A stretch of 64,000 nucleotides of DNA from Agrocybe praecox. Its lineage: Eukaryota; Basidiomycota; Agaricomycetes; Agaricales; Agrocybaceae. A program made the translations under genes and the position numbers. Each line of letters opens with the position of its first letter. Positions within the stretch are counted from its first letter, which is position 1. The DNA lies in contig OZ024849.1 in the NCBI GenBank assembly GCA_964017145.1, positions 1,860,001 to 1,924,000 on the forward strand, written 5' to 3'. This document shows, piece by piece, positions 46,505-56,734 of the stretch. The notes below the pieces were generated by a model. That model was not told the origin of the DNA. It was given only the letters and a program-made list of their open reading frames with translations, and did no database searches.

Positions 46505-46830
46505 TCTAAAATTCCGCGCAAATTTTTCGCCACATCACGCCAGCAACAACATGAACATCGAGGGATGCAGAGACGAAACAAAATTTGAGACGAGGAGAGC
46601 AGAATTTAAAGTTCAAGCAACATTGACTTTCGAGCGTACCATACAGAGTGAAAGAGAGTTGAACGTAAACGTTAATTTGTTGACTCACCGCGAGCAGAAT
46701 GGGGCCGTCCATGGCTCGGAGGGGCTGCTATACGATAATGATAATAGTGGTTCCATGTTCAACGCCGAGCTTGTGTTCTTCTCAGACGTTGAGAAGCCAT
46801 GAGCGCAAAGAGGCCGGAAAGTCGCGGTGG
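46505..46830. repeat. Block D, copy 2
   Basis: Colinear with 32865-33200. Frames differ between copies, so there is no coding support. Confidence 0.5.
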
Positions 46831-47084
46831 GTTCGCCGATTCTTTACCCATCCCTTCCTACACCAGCAGACTAACTCCGAATGCTCGCCACACCCAAACC
46901 AACAAGAAACCTAAGCTCCTTATTGACCAAGAAGAGGAGATTTCTACGCACAGGCTGAGTTAGTGATACATAGCATTACACCGGCAGTTTTCAGTATACA
47001 TCGCGATTCGTTGCAAAGGAGTACATACCCCTAAATTATCCTCCTTCCTTTACCCTCCTACTTTGTCGAATGCTCAGCGCTCAA
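46831..47084. other. Unassigned stretch
   Basis: No feature is supported. Confidence 0.3.
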
Positions 47085-47455
47085 TACTAGGGACGAATAT
47101 CGGCGAGCAAATGATGCAGAACGTGGGCCAAAACCTCGAATCGATTCGGATGAATGGTTTGTGAAATTGGTGGAAGTAGGTTCACACGCGAGCCAATGGC
47201 TGGAAGCGTGGATCTCAGAGAAACCTGTGGGGAGCCTGGAGGAGTATCAGGTTTTAATCGAGGAACATTACGATGTGGATGGATCAAAGTACTAGAGAAA
47301 TTTCATGGGAAGCGGAAGCGCAAGCTCAGCGCCCAGGTTGGTGAGGTGTTCTTTGGTCGCTTTGGTGTTGAAAAAGTTGATTTTTGTGCGTGAAGGATCG
47401 ACTTTCGATGCTCAGCTTGCTGGGAGGTTCAGCCTGAACCAATGATTGGCAAATA
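47085..47455 (-). repeat. Block H copy C (partial, inverted)
   Basis: The reverse complement carries ccaatcattggttcaggctga, cctcccagcaagct, ccatcyRaatcg and tgcatcatttgctcgccgat, in the order seen in copies A and B. The part containing the E1 target site is not included. Confidence 0.5.
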
Positions 47456-48860
47456 GTACATGACTGTAGTACCATTGGACGGAACCGTCTGAAATTTGGA
47501 ACGTCGTCGCTTATCGCTCCTGTACTGGTGGAAAAGGGGGGGGGAAAACGAAAAGAGAACGAGTTGACATTGAAATTGAAATTTGAAACGACGACGGTGG
47601 AATGACGGGCGCTAGCTGGGCGTGCAGTACATATTCGTATTCCTCATTTGGACTGGACTGGGATAGACGCATGCAAAGATGGATATGTAGCTCGGTTGAA
47701 GGGATTCGAGAGGGAGCTCAGAGGGAATGGATGGATGGATTATGGAGAGGCAACTTGCTGGCCAACATACGCTGTATTTCCGTCATCGTCATTGTCGTTG
47801 TCAACCATTGACATCACTGCTCCCTCGATCGCCTGGCATGACAGAGAAGAGAGGAAGAAAAGGGGTAGGAATCTAGATTCGGAAGAGCAGGAGAGCGCAC
47901 AGACCAGAAAGAACCAGGGGTGGAAGTGCTAGTGGACGCTCGTCAGAGTGAGGAGGTTGATCGAAAATCTGCCCTGTACGCCCTCTCCTCCAGACTGGTT
48001 CATACTGTTGCTGTTTCTTCTCACATACGTTTCGCTTCCTTTCCTTGCTTCCTCCTCTGCCCCTATCCATCCTCTCATCCAGTCGATATTTCGATATTCG
48101 CTCGTATTCCGGCCAAGCCTCCTGGATCCTCCCTCTTCCATCTTCTGTTCGGTTTGGTACGAAGAATGAAACTGAAACTGAGATGGAGAATGCATCAATG
48201 GTGCCTTGGCTTGGAGGAGACAGACGACTTCAAGCAGCAGCTGGACGGATGACAGAAGGAGAGAGACAATGACGATGACGACATGTCACTTCAGCCGAAG
48301 TTTGGCCCATCAAATTCAACGATCGGTATAAATAGCTCTTATCTCCGATAGGCGGGTCCGCGTCAGACCTGCCCATCATTTCGCCCCATTCCCACCGAAG
48401 GGAAGATGACTTGACTCTCCCCTCTGAGCGCCCTACGATGTAGGAGCGAAAACGAGCGAGGAGTGGGTTAGGAGGGTGGGGAAAGTGCGCGTATTGGGAT
48501 TACCTCCCTTTCTTGTCTCTATCCCTTTTCCCCCACTCCTCTCTTTATCTTCCTCGTCCTCTCCTCCCTCCGTTCTTTTCCCTTCCTCTCCGCGCCTCTA
48601 CCACTCCATCTCTTCCATCCTGATCTCAGCAGCGCCTAGGCCTACACCCTCGACAATGACGTGTGGCACTCGCACATCCTGTCCATCTTTGTTGGTTCCG
48701 TTACCCCAGCACAGTTCAAGCGCTTTAGCGCTTAGCTTTGACGTCTATGTCTTGCGCACGTATAAGATGTATGGCGTCTCCTGCTTTGATCGAATCATAC
48801 TTTCACTCGGACTAGGCTGGGCTGGGCTCTTCTTCATATGATTCTCCCTACCCTGTCGTC
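47456..48860 (+). repeat. Block C, copy 5 (long)
   Basis: Matches copy 4. It starts with gacggtggaatgac and continues gaagagcaggagagcgcac, gggtggaagtgctagtggac, ttccttgcttcctcctctgcc, cagccgaagtttggcccatc and ttcccaccgaagggaagatg. No conserved frame is present. Confidence 0.5.
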
Positions 48861-51658
48861 CCACTCCCACTCTCCTCCCCCCTTTCTGGTTACTCGTCTC
48901 TGAAGCCTCTCTTCCTGGTCCCGGCCATGGTACTCCTGGACGATTCTCAAATCTTTAACATCTAACATTTAGAACTGGTACCGACATTATAACTATTCCT
49001 CGCTCGGTTTTTCTTCTTTCGTCGCTCAACGCAATGCTCATGCTGGTGTTTTCTCTTGCATGTTCCAACTCTTGGAATACGATTTCACGCGCCAACGTCA
49101 GCGAGAAGTCGGTCTCGTTGGTTACAATCACGGGGAATTAGTAGCTCGCGCGCTCTTGGGCTTGGGCTTGGGGTAGGGGTAGTGTCGGATCCATGGATTG
49201 ATTCTCGTGCGTTGTAATGCTGGTATTTGGCGCTTGGCGCTAGGCAAATGCAACACACCATCAATTCTATTTTCTCCTGATAATTTCCTCTCTTATCCCA
49301 TTCGCTCAAATCATCATGCATCATGGCTGATATTCTTCTGTACTTTCTTTCGACCAACAGTAACCTGTCGCCTGCATGAATAGCTGATGCTGGTTTATTT
49401 ATCGCTTAGCGCTCAGCGTTTCCCGGTGAACGGTCCTCGAACTATGAAGTAAGAGCCTTGAAAGCTTGAAGCTTGAAGGTGCGTGTATGCATGTGTGCGG
49501 CCGCATGTCGTTCAGCTCTGATCAGATCAGTTCAATTCAGTCTATTGGGTGGTCGTGCAAGAAGTCGTGCACATATGCACTCCTGTGTTGTTGTATATAT
49601 GTACGTACGTACTCCATTGACATCACATAATAGTTATATCTAATGTACTCCCTGCACCCGTCGCCTGCACCTGTCCTGATATTTTCTCTGGGTTCTGGGT
49701 TCTGGGTTCTGCACTTGGCTCTCGGTGCTGGTTTCTGGCCTCATTCGGTTTATTCTGGATTCTAGCCGCCTTTATTTCGGAATATCCAGTCATAAAAGTG
49801 TTTTTTAAAAACTGGCAGATGGGGGAGGAGAGAGGAGGGACCACATGGAGTAATTCGTGTATATAATGCATGGTAATTGGTCGTCAATAAATCCTGGAGG
49901 ACAGTCATATGATATTATGGAGAAGGACGAAAGGCAAATGATGCCAAATGGCGGAGTCGAGATGCAAGAAAACACGGACAGATATTTTGAACGAGAACCA
50001 TTCATAACCCGATATCAACGAGACACATTTGAGTTTATTTAATGACTGAAAAGCGCGTCAGGTCGCAGAGGGAGCGAGAAAACTGTGTACAGGTGAAAGA
50101 CGAAAGAAAAAAGATAAAAAGCGAATAAGAAGGCAGACAAAAATGAGAAGCGAAACGAGAAGACAACACACAATGTAAAGTACTTATTATCTTCGATATA
50201 CCTCTTCCGATGATCGTTAAACGTCAACACGCCAGTTGATCCGCATGTACGAAAGAGGTACTGCATGAGAAATGCTATGAATAAGGAAAAGAGGAATGAT
50301 ACTTGATGCTGCGAAACAAGTGGCGTGATCGCGAAGAGAAAAAACAAGGAGAGGTAGAGGAAGTGATTAGATTGGAATGGAATAGAAGGCGGAGAACGAT
50401 ATAGTAGCCTAGGCAGTGAGCGTAGAGAGGTGGGGAATAGACTGATCAGATTGAATGGAAAGGAAAGGGACTGAGCGAGACTCGAGAGAAAGAGGAAAGG
50501 AACGCAAGGCGAAGGAGAGAACGGTGGGGAGCGGAGGAAGTATAGACAAAGATGGGAACACAAACGTAAGCAATAAAGCGAGGATGGAACCGCGAAGGAG
50601 ACGCGAAGCAGAGCCAATGATCTATGGATAAGCTGCACAACAGCAACCAGGTACGTGTCAAGTAATATGTGCAACAAAACACAGATTCTATATGACATTT
50701 TAATGAAAAGTAACATGAAAAAAAGGCGCTCTGGGAAGGGAAAAGATTGATGCGGATGCGGCTATATAGGAGGCAAACGACAAAGAAGTGATCGAAGGGG
50801 AGAGACGATGAGTCATAAAGACAAGGAGAAGGATAGTATACCATGAGCGCAACAGCAGAGAAGAATGAAGCCGACTAACGACATACGTTTAACAAGCCAT
50901 TGACCAAACCGAAGTAAGAGCGGGATGTTCGAACTCGGTGGAAGAAAAACGCGCACAGCGAGAGGGTCACCGCCAGAGAAGGAAGCAAATAAGTTAGAAG
51001 TAAAGGGAATGGAAGAGAAAGAACAATAACAAAGCGGAAACAGAGGTCATAGAGGAGAGGGCGATAGACAGAACAAACTTAGCTGAAGGGACGGTGAACA
51101 GTCTAGAGGAATGACGCCGATGAACGACAAACATTCAATATACCATTGACCAGAGACTGTAGCACACTTATAGCGGGGTGAACGTTAAACAACGGCGAAT
51201 AGGACTCATACGACGAACTTATTTACGATGAAAGGACAAATGATCCGACGGAAAGGTACAGGTTTTGATCCGAACCCTAACCCGAAATGTCGGCGTCACG
51301 TACGTTCGTATCCGACTATCACTTTGTCTCTGTCCTTCCTTTTCCTCGACTTTTTTCTTTATTTCGAATCCTACGCGTCAAGTTGATAAATGGGCCTGTC
51401 AATATGCAAAAGTTATGAAAGGATCGGAGTGCACATCAAACGAAACGAAACGCGTAACACAACAATGGAAATGGACTTGAAGGGTATTGATGGGGGATGG
51501 AGCACAAGATGATATGGGAGTGAGACGGAGAAAGAGATGAAATAAGGACGTGAAAACGATACAGAACAATACTTCTACCTCTGGAAGGACGAGGATCGAC
51601 AGCGGGGAACGAAAAACAGGGACCGGGAGACACTATCGCACCCAACGGCCCACTTCGC
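48861..51658. other. Unassigned region, plus strand purine-rich from 50040
   Basis: 49185-49440 carries inverted copies of the gctaagcgcc and ggaccg words of block G. 49735-49800 is the inverted partner of 55590-55650. 50860-50930 and 51105-51195 share tttcaatataccattgacca-like text about 245 bp apart. The minus-strand frame at 50039-50716 is a by-product of purine bias. No gene is supported. Confidence 0.35.
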
Positions 51659-53640
51659 TTGCAGCGGCGTCGACGCAGGAGGACGACACACGTACACCGT
51701 CATGCCAATGTCCCCGACAGGGCCCAAGTGCCTCCAAGTTCATCTAGACGCAAACACCAACGTGCCACTGTTGCTCTTTCTCCGAATCAGCGGGATCACC
51801 AACACAACCAATCAGCGAGCCCACATCCCAACTCGAACCAGTCCAGCGGAGATCTGAACGCAGAAGCACTTGCCCAGGTACCCATACCGGACGTTTATGC
51901 GCACCCAGCGGCCCTAGCTTACGCGGCTGCTCATCCGCGCCGTACGATTCCCAAGTTTGGGCCGTATCGATGTCTTAAAGGTATGTTTTTTTACTCCTAT
52001 CTTTTCCTTTCTTCATGTATGGGCTATCCCTTTGCTTTCGACGTTATCGTTCCCATTTTTACTGGGAATAAATATCTTTTATTTCTTTCTGTCATTTCTA
52101 TCTTACATAATTTGCGCGTTTTTTTGGCGCCAGTATTAGTGGAGGAACTGCAGCTTCCTGCCACAAAGCAACCCTTTCTTTTCGTCTCTATTTCTGTTTA
52201 CGCATCGCTGCCGTCGTTCTATAAAATTTATTTACTGACTAATCTCTCTTTGTCACAGACGCTCAAAAACCCAAACATTATCCGACTGTACGATGTTATC
52301 GAAAACGACAAATACATTGACATAATCCTCGAATACGCCTCTGGACGCGAAGTATTCGAACATAAAATATGCAGTCAAACTATTCTCCCAACTCGACTCG
52401 AGTGCCTGGTACATCCACTAAATGAAAATCGTACATCGCAGAGCGCAGAGCCATCGTTCGGGGGCGAGGAGCGAGAGGTCGGTGACGTCCAATGCCGTCC
52501 CGCCGATTTTTACCAACGTCGCCGCTGGTCAAACCTGCACCACTGTACCCACGTCCACCCACAGCCGTTCGACCCAACCTGCATTCCTCTACGAGAGTTC
52601 GCCTTTGTCACTCGTTGCTGGCATCGTTAGCGACCCATCCGTATTACTCCCCACTTCTCCGCCACCGTCTGTCGTTTCTAAGCCCGCTGGCAATAAACCA
52701 CAGCCAGCTACGCCATATAACAAGGAAAGGATGGCCAGAAGAATTTTGCCAGCCCTGCTGCGTTGGGTCTGAGCAAAGACGATCTGTTCGCATTCGGTGT
52801 CGGAGCTGCTTCGACTTCCAATGCGAACAGGACTTCCAGCCACCTCTCACCACCCGGTCGATCCCCTAGAGAGAAAGGCGACGAGGAGAAGAAGACTCAT
52901 GGAGCGTTCTGAAATACCATCCAGGTCGAATACGATCCGGACCCAAAGGAAGGAAGAAGGAGGCAGCCGAGTGGGAGTATGCCGGCCTGTCTCTTTGCAG
53001 CAGCAGCAGCAGCACCGACGGCTTATCGTGGGCCTGCTGTTCCGAGTGCAGCACCCCAAGCACCGGCGGTTTTGCATCGCAGGCTGATTCGTTGATGGAT
53101 GTGACGAATGAAAGAGAGGAGAAGGATGAGAAGGAGAGGGCAAGAGGTACCAGTGGGAGGAAGAGCACTCTTACCGTTATGGTCGAGTCTCCTAGTAGGT
53201 CCATTAGGAGCTGTCGAGACGCCTTCCAACGGCGTCGATAAGTGCGAATTACCACTTCCCTATGCGTCCGGCACGTTGTTAGCAAGCGTCCAAAGTCCCG
53301 TCGAATGCTCCTCCCACATCAGCAGCAGCACCAGCCCATGACCCCTAAAACACACTAGCATTCGATGACGAAAATTCTGCAGTCGATGGCGAGCCTCTGC
53401 CTACGACTGGTGGGCTTGTAGAATCTTCGAGGGTGAATCCTATCCTATCACACCTGTTACATCGCCTAGACAGGGGGCATTCCCTTTCACCAGTGGCTCT
53501 GTCTCTGGCGCGGTGGGACCGGCATATGGCGATCCATCGCAGGACGCTGGAGATGGTGTGCGGTTGGGCGTCGAGGTTGGATAAATTGAACACGTATAGT
53601 TTGGTTGAAAGGAAATTTGAGTTACGTTGAGGCAGTACGT
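51659..53640 (+). pseudogene. CAMK-type Ser/Thr kinase relic, part 1 (Kin4-like layout)
   Basis: 51659-51978 encodes an N-terminal region ending RRTIPKFGPYRCLK, as seen just before the kinase domain in fungal Kin4/CAMKL-like proteins. The Gly-loop/Lys exon is replaced by T-rich sequence (51979-52259). After an acceptor, 52260-52370 reads TLKNPNIIRLYDVIENDKYI and ILEYASG, then jumps to KLFSQLDSSAWYIH, a TAA (where QKKIVHRD-type text is expected to carry Gln) and MKIVHR. The Asp-Phe-Gly and activation segment are absent. A Ser/Thr/Pro linker follows, with a CAG run near 52995. The terminal part (about 53190-53640) has PLPYASGTLLASVQSP and, in another frame, AYGDPSQDAGDGVRLGVEV, then an interrupted NTYSL end. 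It cannot encode an active kinase. Confidence 0.7.
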
Positions 53641-53759
53641 GTTCTTTCCTTTCCTTTCTTCTTTTTTTCTTTCTTCTTCGTTCTTTTCGATCCGCATTTC
53701 CTGCTGGTGTTGAGACTGGGCTCGTACATCAACACCTAGCATGTTCTTAATTTATTTTT
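53641..53759. other. T-rich junction between the two kinase pieces
   Basis: A pyrimidine tract (tttcctttcttctttttttct) separates the pieces. There is no coding support. Confidence 0.35.
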
Positions 53760-54770
53760 ATTATGTTTTTACCTTTTGTCCAGGCGATCGAACATACAAA
53801 CTGATGTTCTTTTTCTCGTTTATAGACGTGTGGACATTCGGCTGCTCGCTCCTAGATGGCGAACTTCTCGTCATCCACCACCATCAACTCTTTATCGTCG
53901 TCGTCGTCGTCACCTATACACCTATGGCATCCATCCATCCATCCATGACCTATGCTACACACACTCACACACTCAACAATCGCCATACCTACCCCACCCT
54001 TATAGCAAACACAGAGACTTGGGTGCACTGCCACGTCGCATTCCGTCTGGACTCGTTTGCAACATCAGACTGTCCGACCCCTTGGGTATGCGACAATGGT
54101 GTATCCGGGATTCGATCGAACTTCTGGCTTGAAATTGCAATAGGGATCGGCGAAGAAGATCTAGCACGTACTGGTTGGAGGAGGATGGATCTAGGAGGGA
54201 TAGGTGATCCACGCCCACTCGCAGTTGTGCGACACAACTGGAATATCTCTACGAGAGTTCGCCCTCGTCACCCGCTACTGGCATCGTCAGCTACCCTCTG
54301 TACTTCTCCGCCAACGGCTGTCGTTTCTAAGCCCGCTGGGAATAAACCTCAGCCAGCTACACCACAAAACAAGAACGTTCAGACATACCATCCAGGTCGA
54401 ATACGTTTCGGAGCCAAAGGGAGGAGGAAGGCGACAGCCGAGTGGGAGTATCCAAGGAGTTTACTAGTCCAAGGAAGGAGGAGGAGCATGAAGAAGAGAA
54501 ACAGAGTGCTACGGATGAGAAGGCTGCTCCTGGCCTGCCTCCTTGCAGCAGCTGCACCACCACCACCACCACCACCAGCAGCAGCTTATCGTACACCTGC
54601 GGTTCCGACACCAGTACCTGTACCTGCACCGGCGCCTGTGTCGGTTCCTCCTGTCCAAATCCCTGCGACGACAGCTCCGGCTATTTCTGCCACGCCATAT
54701 CTACAGTTTCTGCTGGAACAGACTCGAATACTTCGTTGGTTGGTAAATGTCAAGGAACGGGCTGATCTGG
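53760..54770 (+). pseudogene. CAMK-type kinase relic, part 2 (duplicated linker)
   Basis: 53820-53870 reads DVWTFGCSLLDGELL, resembling kinase subdomain IX, after an intron-like acceptor (tttatag). 54240-54480 repeats the linker of part 1 in the same order: tacgagagttcgcc, ctggcatcgt, acggctgtcgtttctaagcc and aataaacctcagccagctac. The frame is VVSKPAGNKPQPATPQNKN, then YHPGRIRFGAK. Ala/Pro-rich repeats follow (54540-54660). A continuous frame of 405 codons (53741-54958) runs through this, but it mixes domain, intron and linker text and so is not a real product. Confidence 0.6.
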
Positions 54771-55900
54771 GGCGGTGGATAGTTGGTGGGCGCAGTCGTG
54801 GTTGGGGAAGACGGGTCTTTTTTTTTGGTCAAATTGTTTTCTACGCCGCACTTGATCTCGTTACCTTTCGATTTCTGGGGCGGGTTTCTGTTTTCCAATG
54901 TCTGTATTTCTCTCTTCTTCGTTTTTTCTTTCTTATTCCTCTGATAACTTTCTTGTAGACCTTGCTGTCCGTTCTCTGTTTCTTTTCCTCCTTCCTTCCT
55001 CTCCTCCAATAATAATAATTCGTGTCTGTACTGTATTTCGGACTTTTTCTTTACTACCTTTTTCTTCCTACTATTTCATTTTTAATACCCTAATAATGAT
55101 CTGATTCGGTCTTTTTATAAACTTTTGTTTTTTTTTTTTGAAAAAAATTTCTCGTTTTGAAATCCCACACCACTTCCGGCGTCCTTTTCTTCCCAGCATT
55201 CATCGCCGCCGCCGCCTGCGCCTCTTCGTCGTCGTCCTTAACTCAACTCAAATCACTCCACTGATCGCAACAGCCCAACTAGCGTCTTCAAGCCAATCCG
55301 TGCCTATGTTGTACATTTATTATTACTTCACCCATATCCATCGGATCGCAAATCTCTTTCTCGTTCAAGTCTCCGCCTATCTTGATTGTCCCTGCCTATT
55401 GTCGAGTACAGTTACTGTTGTTAATGTTATCTTTTCTTTCATAGATAGTTGCTTTAGATATTATGGTCGATTTCTTCCGGGAGTGCCTTGCAGTTATAAG
55501 CTCCATTAGTTGATCAATTTTGTGGCAGAAAATAATCGAATGGGTGAATATAAAATTGGTCTTCCAATTGCAAAGTCATACTATGACACTTTTTAAAATA
55601 CCATACGACTGGATATTCCGAAATAAAGGGAGCTAGAATGCAGTGGATTGAATGAGCTTCCTTTTGCCCCGCCCTCGGAAGAAAATATTCCGGCACCAGG
55701 TACGCACTACGCAAGCGTCGAAAACGTGCGTATGTTCAAGGAAGAACATGAGGTATAGCAGATTTTTTTAAATTCATGCATGGAAACTCGTGTACAAGAT
55801 GCAATTGGACGACTGAAACTACGAAGAAGGCTACTCCCACTCTACACGACAGGTGACTGTACTCATACAGTGAATGCCTAGAGGATAATGTATAAGGAAA
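54771..55900. other. Unassigned AT/T-rich stretch
   Basis: 55138-55509 has a 123-codon frame without features. 55590-55650 matches 49735-49800 inverted (gactggatattccgaaataaa). No gene is supported. Confidence 0.35.
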
Positions 55901-56734
55901 TCACTCGATAAGATATAATTGAGTATGTACGCCGATGACTCGGATGTTTTGACCGTTTACCCATGCTGCTCCTGGACCGGCAAGGAATGTAACGGTCGGG
56001 GCGATCTCTGCTGGGTTTCCTAGACGCTGGGCTGGATGGAGGCCAGCGATGAAGTTGACGACTCCTTCAGGCTTGCCGGCACGGAAGAGAGGAGTGTCTG
56101 TTGGTCCAGGAGAGACGCAATTGACAGTCATCCCCCTTGCACCAAGATCCTTGGTCAGCGAGCGAGCGGCTTGTTCAATAGCTCCATTGGTTGCGACGTG
56201 GACAACCGCGTTGGGCAAGACACTCATGGAGTTGGTGAGGGTGCTTGAAATGAAAATGATGCGTCCACCTGTAAATTCAACAGTGTCAGCCATTTTTTAT
56301 TTCATAAGCTGCAACGAGGCGGGACAAACCTTCTGGAAGGAGGGGTGCAGCTGCTTTTACCAGGAATAATGGGCCCTTGACATTGAGGTTGAAGTGGGCA
56401 TCGTAGAATGCCTCGTCGACATCAGCGATAACTTTGCTGCCCCTGATACCTGCATTTAAGACGAGGATATCAATGCGGCGAAATTCCTTCAGAGCTGCAG
56501 TAAGGAGTGTTTTTATCCCGCGATTGAAGAAACATCTGTCTGAACAGGGAACGCCCTCCCAGCTCCGTTGTAGTTAGTAGCTGACACAACTTCTTCTGCA
56601 GCCGCAGCATTGCCAAAGTAATTGACGACAACGTTGGCGCCCTCCTTTGCGAGGTTTTTAGTAATTTCCGCACCGATGGATCGTGAAGAGCCTGTGACGA
56701 TAGCGACTTTGCCGGAGATATATATATTGGACAT
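55901..56734 (-). pseudogene. Short-chain dehydrogenase/reductase relic
   Basis: Minus strand, two exons around a 61-nt intron (56269-56329). Exon 1 has the Rossmann start VAIVTGSSRSIGAEI (TGxxxSIG cofactor loop), NVVVNYFGNAA, FPVQTDVSSIAG and, in the next frame, ALKEFRRIDILVLNAGI (NAG motif). The frame change at about 56512-56520 requires one missing base. Exon 2 has RIIFISSTLTNS (catalytic-Ser region), NCVSPGPTDTPLF, QRLGNPAEIAPTVTFLAG and WVNGQNIR. In the YxxxK position the text is HVATN, so catalytic Tyr and Lys are both replaced. Frameshift plus lost active-site residues make this a nonfunctional gene. The family is clear; the substrate is unknown. Confidence 0.75.

Noticed and set aside
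50039..50716. Minus-strand open frame of 225 codons
   Set aside because: It is built almost entirely of Phe, Leu, Ser, Pro and Arg because the plus strand is purine-rich. There is no motif, intron or paralogue.
53741..54958. Plus-strand open frame of 405 codons
   Set aside because: It runs through intron-like sequence, a kinase fragment and a duplicated linker. The homologous linker in part 1 shows this is relic text, not one protein.
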